In this document: one piece after another, positions 19,936-29,782 of the stretch
Layout: every line of letters begins with the position of its first letter
Position numbering within the stretch: position 1 is the first letter of the stretch
From: Lachnospiraceae bacterium UBA3762
GTDB taxonomy: Bacteria; Bacillota; Clostridia; Lachnospirales; Lachnospiraceae
Direction: 5' to 3'
Assembly (NCBI GenBank): GCA_002371615.1
Contig: DFGA01000011.1
Location: forward strand, 64,818 to 128,817
DNA length: 64,000 nt
Made by a program: the position numbers and the translations under genes
The notes under the pieces: generated by a model
Database searches by the model: none
What the model saw: the letters and a program-made list of their open reading frames with translations, nothing else
What the model was told of the DNA's origin: nothing

Positions 19936-21220
19936 AGATATGTATGAAATATATCAAAAATGCGGGATTTCAAAGGATGTATATGAATTCGGCGAGAATA
20001 TCCTTGATAAATTAAAAGACCGGTTTGACAGTTACGATAAAACCGCAGAGTATAACCAGCTGAAAGTCCTTAATGCAATGCAGAAATGCAAGGTTTCGGA
20101 AAGCTGTTTTATGCCTTCAAGCGGTTACGGATATAATGACCTCGGAAGGGATACTCTTGAAAGGGTCTATGCAACTGTTTTCGGAACAGAAGATGCTCTT
20201 GTAAGACCTCAGATCACCTGCGGCACACATGCGCTGTCAACAGCACTTTCATCACAGCTGCGCCCGGGAGATGAAATGCTCTCGATCTCCGGTAAACCTT
20301 ACGATACGCTTGAAGAGGTGATCGGAATACGGGACAGCATAGGGTCTCTCAAAGAATACGGAATTACCTATTCCCAGGTAGATCTTCTTGAAGACGGATC
20401 TTTTGATTACAACAAGATCAAAGGGGCAATCAAAGAAAATACCAGACTTGTTGCGATCCAGCGCTCCAAAGGATATCAGACACGTCCGACTCTTTCGGTG
20501 GATGCGATTAAGGAAGCAATACGATTTGTCAAAAATATCAACAGTGACATTATCGTAATGGTGGACAACTGCTACGGTGAGTTTGTTGAAAAAAAAGAAC
20601 CTTCCGATTACGGTGCCGATATGGTAGTAGGCTCCCTTATCAAAAATCCCGGCGGAGGACTGGCCCCCATAGGCGGATATATATGCGGGACTGCCGATTG
20701 TATACAAAAGGCGGCATACCGGCTGACTTCCCCCGGACTTGGCAAGGAAGTCGGAGCCACGCTTGATATTAACAGGACTCTTTTCCAGGGACTGTTTCTT
20801 GCGCCGGCAGTAACATGCGCCGCTCTTAAAGGTGCTACTTTTGCCGCCAATATATACGAAAAACTGGGATTTGAAGTCATACCTGACGGATCGGAGGAGC
20901 GGCATGACATTATTCAGGCCGTTACGTTAAGATCGCCTGAGGCTGTAAAAGCTTTTTGCAACGGCATACAATCCGCCGCCCCTGTTGATTCTTATCTTAC
21001 CGCAGAACCATGGGATATGCCGGGATATGACTGTGATGTTATTATGGCTGCCGGTGCTTTTATATCCGGAAGTTCAATTGAGTTATCGGCCGATGCTCCT
21101 ATGAAACCCCCATATGCCGTTTATTTTCAGGGAGGGCTGACATGGCACCATGCTAAAGTCGGGATTCTGAAATCACTTCAGGCACTGGTGGACGAAAAAA
21201 TTGTTGATATATACATCTAG
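19928..21220 (+). CDS. Methionine gamma-lyase family protein (aluminium-resistance/YnbB type)
   Basis: 430-residue fold-type I PLP enzyme. The PLP lysine segment is GSLIKNPGGGLAPIGGYI, preceded by MVDNCYGEF. TCGTHALSTALS is another family landmark. Proteins of this family often follow miaA (and hfq) in Firmicutes. The biochemical substrate is uncertain despite the family name. Confidence 0.88.
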   Translation: MNEDMYEIYQKCGISKDVYEFGENILDKLKDRFDSYDKTAEYNQLKVLNAMQKCKVSESCFMPSSGYGYNDLGRDTLERVYATVFGTEDALVRPQITCGTHALSTALSSQLRPGDEMLSISGKPYDTLEEVIGIRDSIGSLKEYGITYSQVDLLEDGSFDYNKIKGAIKENTRLVAIQRSKGYQTRPTLSVDAIKEAIRFVKNINSDIIVMVDNCYGEFVEKKEPSDYGADMVVGSLIKNPGGGLAPIGGYICGTADCIQKAAYRLTSPGLGKEVGATLDINRTLFQGLFLAPAVTCAALKGATFAANIYEKLGFEVIPDGSEERHDIIQAVTLRSPEAVKAFCNGIQSAAPVDSYLTAEPWDMPGYDCDVIMAAGAFISGSSIELSADAPMKPPYAVYFQGGLTWHHAKVGILKSLQALVDEKIVDIYI

Positions 21221-21238
21221 CGACTGTTGTGGTAAAAT
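21210..21238 (+). promoter_or_regulatory. Extended -10 promoter upstream of mreB
   Basis: TATACA (21210-21215), 17 bp, then TGG-TAAAAT with -10 at 21233-21238. The stretch TGTGGTAAAATATG recurs exactly at 35600, upstream of another gene start, which supports a real promoter element. Confidence 0.6.
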
Positions 21239-21274
21239 ATGCTAGATATTGTATGAGCTTTTGAGGATTATACT

Positions 21275-22285
21275 TTGGCTGTAAATGCATTCGGTATAGA
21301 TTTAGGTACCTATAATATAAAAATATATAACGGTTTTACTGACAGGATCGTGTCACATAAGAACATGATTGCGATTCAGAACAGACACAATCTTTTTGCA
21401 TACGGAGATGATGCTTTTACGATGTATGAGAAATCTCCGGATAATATTAAAGTTACATTTCCGCTGACTTACGGCGTTATTGCCGACATCAACCATATGC
21501 AGATACTGATCCGTAATTTCATCAATGATGAAATGGACGGAAATATCAGAAGCGCCGATTATTACATTTCCGTTCCGACGGATATTACGGAAGTTGAAAA
21601 ACGTGCATTCGTCGATCTGGTCAAAGAATCCAACATAAGAGCCAGGAATATCTATATTGTGGAAAAGGCAATTGCCGACGGTATCGGGATGGATGTGGAA
21701 ATGCATCGTTCCCAGGGCTTTCTTGTTGTTAATGTCGGATATGAGACAACGGAGATCTCAATACTCAGCCTTGGCGGAATAGTACTGTCAAAGCTTATCA
21801 AAACCGGCGGTAAAAAATTTGACGAATCCATAAGGAACATGATACGTAAGGAATACAATCTGCTTATCGGAGCCAAGTCCGCTGAACAGACAAAGATAGA
21901 GCTTCCCATGCTTGAGAAGGAACAGCGTGATGCCGTTGTATACGGAAGGGATATCGTAACCGGTCTTCCGGTTGAACGTACGATCCCGACAATGCTTATA
22001 GAGCGTGCAATGCACGAAAACTTTGAAAACATAATCGATAATGTAAGACTTATCCTTGAGAGGACACCTCCGGAACTCGGAGCGGATATTTATAAAAAAG
22101 GTATTTTCCTGACGGGAGGAAGTGCCGGAATCGGTGATCTTCACAGCCTTATTTCCAAAAGTACGGGACTTAATGTTTTGTTCTCGCCGTACAAAGAAGG
22201 AAGTGTGGCTTTCGGCCTGTCCCAGATAATCAAAAACGAAAAACTTCATTCTGTTGTATATACGATGCAGGATTTTTCCGGGTGA
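21275..22285 (+). CDS. mreB: Rod-shape-determining protein MreB/Mbl
   Basis: 336-residue bacterial actin homologue that organises lateral wall synthesis on the inner membrane face. The nucleotide-binding segments GIDLGTYNIKIY, VNVGYETTEIS and LTGGSAGIGDL are visible but diverged from standard MreB (GTANT is GTYNI). A TTG start at 21275 is used, with GAGG at 21263-21266. mreC, mreD and PBP2 follow directly. Confidence 0.9.
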   Translation: MAVNAFGIDLGTYNIKIYNGFTDRIVSHKNMIAIQNRHNLFAYGDDAFTMYEKSPDNIKVTFPLTYGVIADINHMQILIRNFINDEMDGNIRSADYYISVPTDITEVEKRAFVDLVKESNIRARNIYIVEKAIADGIGMDVEMHRSQGFLVVNVGYETTEISILSLGGIVLSKLIKTGGKKFDESIRNMIRKEYNLLIGAKSAEQTKIELPMLEKEQRDAVVYGRDIVTGLPVERTIPTMLIERAMHENFENIIDNVRLILERTPPELGADIYKKGIFLTGGSAGIGDLHSLISKSTGLNVLFSPYKEGSVAFGLSQIIKNEKLHSVVYTMQDFSG

Positions 22286-22294
22286 TCATTTAAA

Positions 22295-23158
22295 ATGGCT
22301 CGTAACAGATCTAAAAGGAATAAAATATCGATTCCGGCTAAATATCTATTACTGGCACTGTCTGTTATTTGTGTAATAATGATGGTGCTTTCTTATGCTA
22401 CGGATTTAATGGACGGACCACCCCAGGCGGTAGCCGGGTATACCGTTATCCCTTTTCAAAAAGCAATTTCATATGCGGGGAACTGGCTGTTTAACCGCTC
22501 CGAATCAATCAAGGAGCTTGAGACGCTGCGTAACGAGAATGCACAGCTCAAGAAGACCGTCGATGAACTTACGATCAGGATAAATGATCTTACAACCGAC
22601 AAATATGAACTTGCCGAACTTCGTCAGCTTATGGCTCTTGATGAAAGATACAGCGAGTATCCTACAGTAGGTGCCCGGGTAATAGGTAAGGATGCCGGCA
22701 ACTGGTACTCGACTTTTCTTATAGACAAGGGCAGTAATGACGGTATCAAAGTAAACATGAACGTTATGGCCGGAGCCGGTCTTGTAGGAATCGTCACCTC
22801 TGTCGGACCCAATTGGGCTACCGTAAGATCGATAATTGATGATGAATCAAACATAAGTGCAATGGTACTTAACACCTCGGATACAATGATCGTATCAGGG
22901 GACCTTGAAATGTATTCAAACGGAAGTATCAAATTCACCGAATTGCGCGATGAGGACGGGGCTGTTGCTGCCGGGGACCAGATCGTGACCAGCCAGATAA
23001 GCAGCAAGTACCTTCCCGGTATTTCCATAGGATACATCAAGGAAATAAACAGTGATTCAAACAATCTTACCAAATCAGGATATATTACGCCGGTTGTGGA
23101 TTTTGAACATCTTGATATTGTTCTTGTGATCACCCAGATGAAACAGACGAAGGAATAA
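22295..23158 (+). CDS. mreC: Rod-shape-determining protein MreC
   Basis: 287 residues: a short basic N-terminus, one membrane segment (about 17-36), a coiled coil (ELETLRNENAQLKKTVDEL, about 70-105) and the extracellular beta-barrel domain (VGARVIGKD, GAGLVGIV, GIVTSVG). MreC links MreB to PBP2 outside the membrane. It begins nine bases after mreB. Confidence 0.94.
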   Translation: MARNRSKRNKISIPAKYLLLALSVICVIMMVLSYATDLMDGPPQAVAGYTVIPFQKAISYAGNWLFNRSESIKELETLRNENAQLKKTVDELTIRINDLTTDKYELAELRQLMALDERYSEYPTVGARVIGKDAGNWYSTFLIDKGSNDGIKVNMNVMAGAGLVGIVTSVGPNWATVRSIIDDESNISAMVLNTSDTMIVSGDLEMYSNGSIKFTELRDEDGAVAAGDQIVTSQISSKYLPGISIGYIKEINSDSNNLTKSGYITPVVDFEHLDIVLVITQMKQTKE

Positions 23159-23159
23159 A

Positions 23160-23666
23160 ATGTACAGAAAAGCAGTAATGCTCTTATTGATATTAATAAG
23201 TTACCTTATACAAAGTACCATGATCCGTATATTGCCTATCGGAGGAGTTGCTCCGAATCTGCTTATAATTCTGACTTCATGTTTCGGATTTATGCGCGGC
23301 AAAAAGGACGGAATGTTCGTTGGATTTATATCCGGTCTTGTGATGGATATTCTGTTCGGGGATCTGATAGGATTCTATGCGCTTGTATACATGGTCATCG
23401 GTTATCTGAACGGTTTCTTTGCAAGCATATTTTATCCGGAAGACATTAAACTGCCGGTTGCTCTTATAACAAGCAGTGAGCTTGTATATTGCTTTATTGT
23501 GTATATTTTTCAATTCCTTATACAGGGCAAGCTCAGGTTCGGATACTATTTTCTGCACATAATCCTTCCGGAGATCGTCTATACGATTTTTGTCACTATC
23601 ATAATTTATAAGATCATACTGAACATTAATGAATGGCTTGAAGACCTTGAAAGAAGGAGTGCCTGA
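23160..23666 (+). CDS. mreD: Rod-shape-determining protein MreD
   Basis: 168-residue polytopic membrane protein with about five hydrophobic segments, beginning MYRKAVMLLLILISYLIQSTM and including the MreD-like GFMRGKKDGMFVGFISGLVMDI. It sits between mreC and the PBP2 gene with one-base or no gaps, which fixes the assignment. Confidence 0.93.
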   Translation: MYRKAVMLLLILISYLIQSTMIRILPIGGVAPNLLIILTSCFGFMRGKKDGMFVGFISGLVMDILFGDLIGFYALVYMVIGYLNGFFASIFYPEDIKLPVALITSSELVYCFIVYIFQFLIQGKLRFGYYFLHIILPEIVYTIFVTIIIYKIILNINEWLEDLERRSA

Positions 23667-26537
23667 TTGTTTTCTGATATCAAGGAATGGCTCAAAGATG
23701 CCATTTTTAACCGTTTTACATTTTTGATGATCATTTTTGTGGGATTGATCGTTGTTCTTGTGCAACGTTTATTTGTGATGCAGATAATAAACGGGCAGGA
23801 TTATCTGAATAACTTCAAACTGACGATCAAGAAAGAGACTACACTCAAGAGTACCCGCGGTAACATATACGACAGGAACGGGAATCTTCTTGCATACAAT
23901 AAACTGGCTTATTCTGTTACGATAGAAGATAATTTCGAATCCGGAAAAAACAAGAATGCCATGATCAATGATTCCATATTTCGCGCGATCAATATTATTG
24001 AGAGCTGTGAAGATAAGGTATCTAACGGATTTGAGATCATATTAAACGATGACGATCAGTATGAATTTACAATTACGGGAACAAGACTGCTCCGGTTTCT
24101 TGCCGATATATACGGACACAAATCAACCGATGATCTGACTACACAGCAGCGGAACTCGACTCCGGATGATGTGATCTATTATCTGTCGGATTCCAAAAAA
24201 TACGGGATCGGACATACTGTGATAGATGAAAAAGGAAACAGCCGTTTTGTTCCGTTTGAAGGTTATACTAAAGAAGAAGTCCTGAAAATACTGACGATAA
24301 GGTATAAGCTTTCCACAAACAGCTATCAGAAATATTTGTCTACCGTAATAGCGGATGATGTCAACGAGAAAACAGTTGCTGCCATAAAAGAGAATTCCGA
24401 TATACTTCAGGGCATTTCAATTGAAGTAAATACACTCCGCCAATATAACGATCCGGTATATTTCGCACATATCATCGGATATACCGGGAATGCCTCTCCG
24501 GATGATCTTGCGGAGCTTGCATCTTCCGAACATGACTATAATGCTGCCGATATGGTCGGTAAATCCGGAATAGAAAAATCAATGGAAGAGTATCTGCAGG
24601 GTACCAAAGGAAAAGATGTGATCTACGTCGATAATATGGGTAAAATCATAGAGTCTATATCCCATGTTGACCCTAAAGCCGGTAATGATGTTTATCTGTC
24701 TATAGATTCCGATCTCCAGAAAGCCGTATACAACATGCTTGAGCAAAAACTTGCCGGTATACTCGTTTCAAAGATCGTAAACATGAAGACGTATAATAAT
24801 GATACGGTCAAATCTTCACTGATGATGATACCGATCGATGATGTGTATTATGCTCTTATTAACAACAGCGTAATTGATACGGAACACATGGCAGGGGAAA
24901 ACGCCGCAACATATGAAAAACAGGTAAATGATGCTTTTATCGCAAAACGCAATTCTGTAATGGAAAGGCTTCGCGAGGAGCTTATGACGGGTAAGACCCC
25001 TTATAAAGATCTTCCGGATGAGATGAAAGTATATGAAAGCTATATAGTTACAAGACTTATGTCCCAGTCTACGGGAGTTCTCATTTCGGACCTTATTGAC
25101 AGAGATGACAAAACATATATTGACTGGACTACAAATGAAGTTATAAGTCTTAACGAATATCTTCATTACTGTCTTGCGCAAAACTGGATGGATGTGACCA
25201 AATTCCATCTTGACAGTCAGTATTCCGATTCGGAAGAGGTGTATGTTCAGCTTGTTGATTACATTATAAATGACCTTTCCGAAAACAGCGGCTTCGGGAA
25301 AAAGATGTATAAATACATGATTGCCGATGATGAGATATCCGGACGGCAGTTATGTATGATATTATACGAGCAGAAGATCATATACGGTACGGCAGCAGAT
25401 AAGGCAATGCTTGAGAGCGGAGAAAAGACCCCTTATGATTTTATAATAAACAAGATCGCCAATCTGGAGATCACTCCGGCAATGCTGGCACTTGATCCGT
25501 GTTCCGGGTCCTGCGTCGTATCAAATACAAAGGGAGAACTTCTTGCGCTTGTAACATATCCCGGATATGACAATAACAGGTTTGCCAATTCCATCGATTC
25601 GGATTATTATGCAAAACTTTTGTCTGATATTGCCAGTCCACTGTATAATAATGCCACACAGCAGATGACGGCTCCGGGATCAACGTTTAAACCGTGTTCG
25701 GCAGCTTGTGCGCTTGAAGAGGGCATGGTCAATCTTGGGGAAACTATCAGATGTGAGGGTATTTTCGATTATTTTGACGTGCAGAAGCAATGCTGGGTAT
25801 ATCCCGGAGGTCACGGAAATCTGGATGTTGCAGGTGCGATAGGTAATTCCTGTAATGTATTCTTTTATGAAGTCGGCTATCGTCTTGCGACAAACGGGCA
25901 TACGGCCAATTATGACGAGGAAACGGGACTTAATCGTTTGCAAAAATATGCCGATCTGTTCGGTCTGACCTCCAAAACCGGTATAGAAATGGAAGAAAAC
26001 AGCCCGAAATTTTCCGATCAGCTGCCTGTTGACTCGGCGATTGGTCAGGGTTCGCACAACTATACGACCGTAGGACTGTCACGATATGTGACGACTATTG
26101 CCACCAAAGGGACATGTTATCAATATACATTACTGAATAAAATCGTAAGTCCCGAAGGAACTGTGATCTTATCCCAGTCTCCGGATATCCAAAACAGTGT
26201 TGTATTTGCCGACAGTACCTGGGAGCAGATATACAGCGGAATGCGCATGGTTGTAGAAAAAGCAGCGGCATTTAAGGGCTTTCCCATCAAAGTCGCCGGC
26301 AAGACAGGAACGGCTCAGACAAGTAAATCACGTACCAACCATGCTCTGTTTATAGGATTTGCGCCTTATGAAGATCCGGAGATAACGGTAGCGACCCGTA
26401 TAGCTTACGGATATACATCGGCAAATGCTGCCCAGTTGTCCAAAGACGTATTAAGTTATTATTTTAAGACGGAAGATGCTGACCAGCTTGTAAGCGGAGT
26501 AGCTGATGAAGCATCAACTGAAATAATAGAAGACTGA
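23667..26537 (+). CDS. mrdA: Penicillin-binding protein 2, elongasome D,D-transpeptidase
   Basis: 956 residues. One N-terminal membrane helix (about 16-36), a PBP dimerisation domain (TRGNIYDRNG, GYTG, GKSGIEKSMEEYLQGTKG) and a transpeptidase domain with APGSTFKP (Ser672), SCN and KTGTAQ. It crosslinks peptidoglycan during elongation. E. coli PBP2 is 633 residues; here about 250 extra residues lie between roughly 370 and 615. The start is TTG at 23667 with AGGAG about eight bases upstream. Confidence 0.93.
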   Translation: MFSDIKEWLKDAIFNRFTFLMIIFVGLIVVLVQRLFVMQIINGQDYLNNFKLTIKKETTLKSTRGNIYDRNGNLLAYNKLAYSVTIEDNFESGKNKNAMINDSIFRAINIIESCEDKVSNGFEIILNDDDQYEFTITGTRLLRFLADIYGHKSTDDLTTQQRNSTPDDVIYYLSDSKKYGIGHTVIDEKGNSRFVPFEGYTKEEVLKILTIRYKLSTNSYQKYLSTVIADDVNEKTVAAIKENSDILQGISIEVNTLRQYNDPVYFAHIIGYTGNASPDDLAELASSEHDYNAADMVGKSGIEKSMEEYLQGTKGKDVIYVDNMGKIIESISHVDPKAGNDVYLSIDSDLQKAVYNMLEQKLAGILVSKIVNMKTYNNDTVKSSLMMIPIDDVYYALINNSVIDTEHMAGENAATYEKQVNDAFIAKRNSVMERLREELMTGKTPYKDLPDEMKVYESYIVTRLMSQSTGVLISDLIDRDDKTYIDWTTNEVISLNEYLHYCLAQNWMDVTKFHLDSQYSDSEEVYVQLVDYIINDLSENSGFGKKMYKYMIADDEISGRQLCMILYEQKIIYGTAADKAMLESGEKTPYDFIINKIANLEITPAMLALDPCSGSCVVSNTKGELLALVTYPGYDNNRFANSIDSDYYAKLLSDIASPLYNNATQQMTAPGSTFKPCSAACALEEGMVNLGETIRCEGIFDYFDVQKQCWVYPGGHGNLDVAGAIGNSCNVFFYEVGYRLATNGHTANYDEETGLNRLQKYADLFGLTSKTGIEMEENSPKFSDQLPVDSAIGQGSHNYTTVGLSRYVTTIATKGTCYQYTLLNKIVSPEGTVILSQSPDIQNSVVFADSTWEQIYSGMRMVVEKAAAFKGFPIKVAGKTGTAQTSKSRTNHALFIGFAPYEDPEITVATRIAYGYTSANAAQLSKDVLSYYFKTEDADQLVSGVADEASTEIIED

Positions 26538-26557
26538 TCAATTAAAGTGAGGATAAT

Positions 26558-27229
26558 ATGAAACCTGCTGTAACAATTAAAAGCTTTCCCAACGGTCTGA
26601 AGCTCATTCTCAATGATGAGATGCCGTTTGAAGACCTGTATGTTGCCTTTGCACAAAAACTTATCGAGTCCGACAGGTTTTTGGGTGATGCAAAACTTGT
26701 TATCACTTTTGAGGGAAGAGAGTTGTCTGATCTTGAAGAGAGAGCTCTTATCGAAGCTTTCGGTGAATACTCGCATGTTAATGTTCTGTGCATCATGGAA
26801 AAGGGAAGTAAACAAAATGAAGTATTCATTCAGGCGGCAAATGCATTCTCGCCTACCGGAAAAGCTGAAAATTCATCTGTTTACAAAGGTACACTTCATG
26901 CCGGTCAAAATCTTGAAACGGAGGGGAGCATTGTAGTACTCGGCGATGTTAATCCCGGAGCAAGTGTTACGGCTGTTGGATCCGTTGTTATACTAGGAAC
27001 GGTATATGGTGACATATCCGCCGGGACAAAAGGGGACAAAGGTGCATTTGTAGCAGCTCTTGATATCAAAGCCGAGGCTATTGAGGTGGCAGGTCAGGAA
27101 TGTACCATGTTTACAAAGAATGCCGGCTTTTTACGCAAGATTGCGGGAGCAAAGATTATCTATATTGGTGAAGACGGAATTGTATGCGATGATATAACAA
27201 AGGAATTTCTTGCACAGATACCGTTTTAG
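26558..27229 (+). CDS. minC: Septum-site-determining protein MinC
   Basis: 223 residues: an N-terminal FtsZ-antagonist domain and a C-terminal glycine/valine-rich beta-helix (GSIVVLGDVNPGASVTAVGSV, GTVYGDI). MinC inhibits FtsZ polymerisation away from midcell and normally needs MinD. In relatives minD and minE follow; here the next gene is rodA with no gap, so this minC stands alone at the locus. Confidence 0.93.
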   Translation: MKPAVTIKSFPNGLKLILNDEMPFEDLYVAFAQKLIESDRFLGDAKLVITFEGRELSDLEERALIEAFGEYSHVNVLCIMEKGSKQNEVFIQAANAFSPTGKAENSSVYKGTLHAGQNLETEGSIVVLGDVNPGASVTAVGSVVILGTVYGDISAGTKGDKGAFVAALDIKAEAIEVAGQECTMFTKNAGFLRKIAGAKIIYIGEDGIVCDDITKEFLAQIPF

Positions 27230-27238
27230 GTGGATGTT

Positions 27239-28366
27239 ATGTTTGAAAACTATAATTTCAGAAAATATGATCTGTTTCTTGTACTGCTTTGTATAGCGAT
27301 CACATCACTGGGCATTGTATTTATCAAAAGTGCCGATGAATCATACGTACGCCATCAGCAGGAAGGTTTTGTGATGGGACTGGTTCTTATGGTCGTTGTC
27401 TCTCTGATAAGTTATACATTTGTATTGAAATTCTACTGGCTTATATATGCGTTATCAATCGCGCTTCTTGTGGTGGTTCAATTGTTCGGTGATTCCGGCG
27501 GCGGTGCTCAAAGATGGTTTGAAATCGGAGGAATAAGATTTCAGCCTTCCGAGATTGTTAAGATTTTATTGATTTTATTCTATGCCGCGTTTATTATGAA
27601 ACATAAGGAGAATATTAATACCGTTCGTATTGTTGCGGCATGTGTTATATTGATCATTCCGCCCACGATACTGATATTCAAGCAGCCCGATCTTTCTACT
27701 ACAATAATGGTACTTGCCATATTCGCGGTCGTTATGTTTATCGGGGGATTGAGCTGGAAGATCATCGGAGGGGCAATTCTTATCGGAGTTCCTTCGTTTA
27801 TACTGGCACTTAGATATTTGATGCGTGATGATGTCCATATTATCAAGGATTATCATAAGGGAAGGATCCTTGCATGGTTATATCCCGATGAATACGCCAG
27901 TACCGAAGCTTATCAGACACTTAATGCAATTACCGCAATAGGTTCCGGTCAGTTATCCGGAAAAGGTATCAACAATAACGTAGTAGCCTCTGTCAAAAAC
28001 GGTAATTTCATATCAGCCGCACACACCGACTTTATTTTTGCCGTTATCGGCGAAGAGATGGGATTTGTAGGCTGTTGTCTCGTTATAGGACTGTTGTTTT
28101 TGATAGCGATCTGGTGCCTGCTCATAGCAAGACGCGCAAAGGATGTTGCGGGACAGATCATAGCAGGCGGAATGGCTGGTCTGATAGGAATTCAGACATT
28201 TATCAATATCAGTGTTGTTACGGGACTTCTGCCCAATACCGGACTTACTTTACCTTTTGTCAGCTACGGCCTGACCAGTCTTGTCAGTTTGTTTATAGGT
28301 ATAGGTTTTGTGTTGAACGTTAAATTGCAATCGCCTGCCGGCGAGTATTTCGAAGGAGAGTTTTGA
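27239..28366 (+). CDS. rodA: RodA, SEDS-family peptidoglycan glycosyltransferase
   Basis: 375-residue protein with about ten membrane segments. SEDS landmarks are RWFEIGGIRFQPSEIVKI, GRILAWLYPD, AAHTDFIFAVIGEEMGFVG and PNTGLTLPFVSYG. It polymerises glycan strands with PBP2. ATG at 27239 is preferred over GTG 27230 because AGGTGG at 27228-27233 serves as ribosome site. Confidence 0.95.
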   Translation: MFENYNFRKYDLFLVLLCIAITSLGIVFIKSADESYVRHQQEGFVMGLVLMVVVSLISYTFVLKFYWLIYALSIALLVVVQLFGDSGGGAQRWFEIGGIRFQPSEIVKILLILFYAAFIMKHKENINTVRIVAACVILIIPPTILIFKQPDLSTTIMVLAIFAVVMFIGGLSWKIIGGAILIGVPSFILALRYLMRDDVHIIKDYHKGRILAWLYPDEYASTEAYQTLNAITAIGSGQLSGKGINNNVVASVKNGNFISAAHTDFIFAVIGEEMGFVGCCLVIGLLFLIAIWCLLIARRAKDVAGQIIAGGMAGLIGIQTFINISVVTGLLPNTGLTLPFVSYGLTSLVSLFIGIGFVLNVKLQSPAGEYFEGEF

Positions 28367-28761
28367 TGAATATTGGATTGATCGCTCATGAATCGAAAAA
28401 GAAACTGATGCAGAATTTTTGTATTGCTTACCGTGGAGCTTTAAGTAAACATAAGCTTTGTGCCACAGGAACAACGGGCAGACTGATCGAAGAGGTTACA
28501 AATCTGTCGGTTCATAAGTATCTGGCCGGAAACCTTGGAGGAGAGCAGCAGATCGGTGCTCAGATCGAACACAATGAGATCGATCTTATGATATTTTTGC
28601 GTGACCCCCTTGCGCCTGATATGCACAAGCCGGATATTAACTATATAGTCAAACTTTGTGATATGCATAACATTCCGCTTGCCACTAATCTTGCAACTGC
28701 GGAACTTCTTATCAAATCACTTGACAGAGGGGATATGGAGTGGCGTGAAATGTACAAATAA
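28366..28761 (+). CDS. mgsA: Methylglyoxal synthase
   Basis: 131 residues. It converts dihydroxyacetone phosphate to methylglyoxal and phosphate. The phosphate-binding ATGTTG, the GGEQQIGAQI and FLRDPLAPDMHKPD segments are intact. A one-base overlap (TGATG) with rodA and GAAGGAGAG upstream support the start. The mre-rodA-mgsA arrangement is conserved in Clostridia. Confidence 0.95.
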   Translation: MNIGLIAHESKKKLMQNFCIAYRGALSKHKLCATGTTGRLIEEVTNLSVHKYLAGNLGGEQQIGAQIEHNEIDLMIFLRDPLAPDMHKPDINYIVKLCDMHNIPLATNLATAELLIKSLDRGDMEWREMYK

Positions 28762-29716
28762 CACGCTTTATGCGATTGTTTTTGCCCTGACGGTTTTGTC
28801 TCTTACGGCATGTTCATCAAAACTTCAGATGCCGTTTGATGCTGATTCGGCCGATAGTTCCGTTAATATTACTCTGACAGGTTCGGATTCGGATATCAAA
28901 CCTTTTGCGGCTGATATATGTGTTACGGATAATGATTTTGAAGAAATGTCCCTTGCAATTGATGAAGCGGAGGCAGGAGGTCTTTTTGATGCCACATCTG
29001 CAGAAACTGTCTATGCCAAAAATGTTCACAAGAAACTGAATCCGGCATCTCTTACAAAGGTAATGACGGCTTATATAGCTTTAGAATACGGTCATCTTGA
29101 GGATACTCTTACAGCGTCTTCAAATGTGCTTATTACCGAATCGGGAGCACAGCTTCTTGGTATCAAGGAAGGGGATAAGATGACTTTGGAGCAGGCTCTT
29201 AACGCTTTGCTGCTATATTCGGCGAACGATGCCGGGGTTCTTATCGCCGAATATCTTTCGGGAAGTGTAGAAAGCTTTGCTTCGGTTATGAATGATGAAG
29301 CTGTTAAGCTAGGCGCCACCAATACACACTTTACCAACCCTCACGGGCTTACAGACGAAGAGCATTACACGACGGCATATGATCTGTATCTTATCTTCAA
29401 TGCGGCCATGCAGCACGAAGAGTTTCGGCGTATCATCAATACAACCGAGTATAAAAGCACATACAAGGACAGGGAAGGCAATCCGAAAAATATAGAAATA
29501 TCGACGACCAATGCATATCTGAAAGGGGATGTAACAGCTCCTGACGGAGTAAGTGTTGTAGGCGGAAAAACAGGCACCACCAAGGCTGCGAAAAGCTGTC
29601 TGATACTGTTATCTAACGGAGCAAACGGACATACATATATATCAGTCATTCTCGGATCTACGGACCGTGACAGTTTATACAAAAACATGACTACACTGTT
29701 GACCGATATTCACTAA
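28745..29716 (+). CDS. dacF: D-alanyl-D-alanine carboxypeptidase (PBP5/DacF family), predicted lipoprotein
   Basis: About 323 residues. A signal peptide with lipobox LTAC (Cys23) precedes an S11 peptidase domain with SLTK (Ser102/Lys105), SAN (159-161) and GGKTGTT. It trims the terminal D-Ala of stem peptides. The GTG start at 28745 overlaps mgsA by 17 bases and is preceded by GGAG; starts further upstream would place junk before the signal peptide. Confidence 0.88.
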   Translation: MKCTNNTLYAIVFALTVLSLTACSSKLQMPFDADSADSSVNITLTGSDSDIKPFAADICVTDNDFEEMSLAIDEAEAGGLFDATSAETVYAKNVHKKLNPASLTKVMTAYIALEYGHLEDTLTASSNVLITESGAQLLGIKEGDKMTLEQALNALLLYSANDAGVLIAEYLSGSVESFASVMNDEAVKLGATNTHFTNPHGLTDEEHYTTAYDLYLIFNAAMQHEEFRRIINTTEYKSTYKDREGNPKNIEISTTNAYLKGDVTAPDGVSVVGGKTGTTKAAKSCLILLSNGANGHTYISVILGSTDRDSLYKNMTTLLTDIH

Positions 29717-29722
29717 ATTTAG

Positions 29723-29751
29723 TTGTCATTTATTGTCAAATACACTATAAT
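29723..29751 (+). promoter_or_regulatory. Sigma-A-type promoter
   Basis: TTGTCA (29723-29728), a 17-bp spacer and TATAAT (29746-29751). It reads into the P-loop gene that starts at 29783. A second TTGTCA lies at 29733. Confidence 0.82.
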
Positions 29752-29782
29752 TAGATATATCTTTAATAAAGGAGGATCTGCA

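Noticed and set aside
20252..20905. 217-residue minus-strand open frame opposite the methionine gamma-lyase-like gene
   Set aside because: It is a shadow of a well-conserved gene with no initiation signals or recognisable domain.
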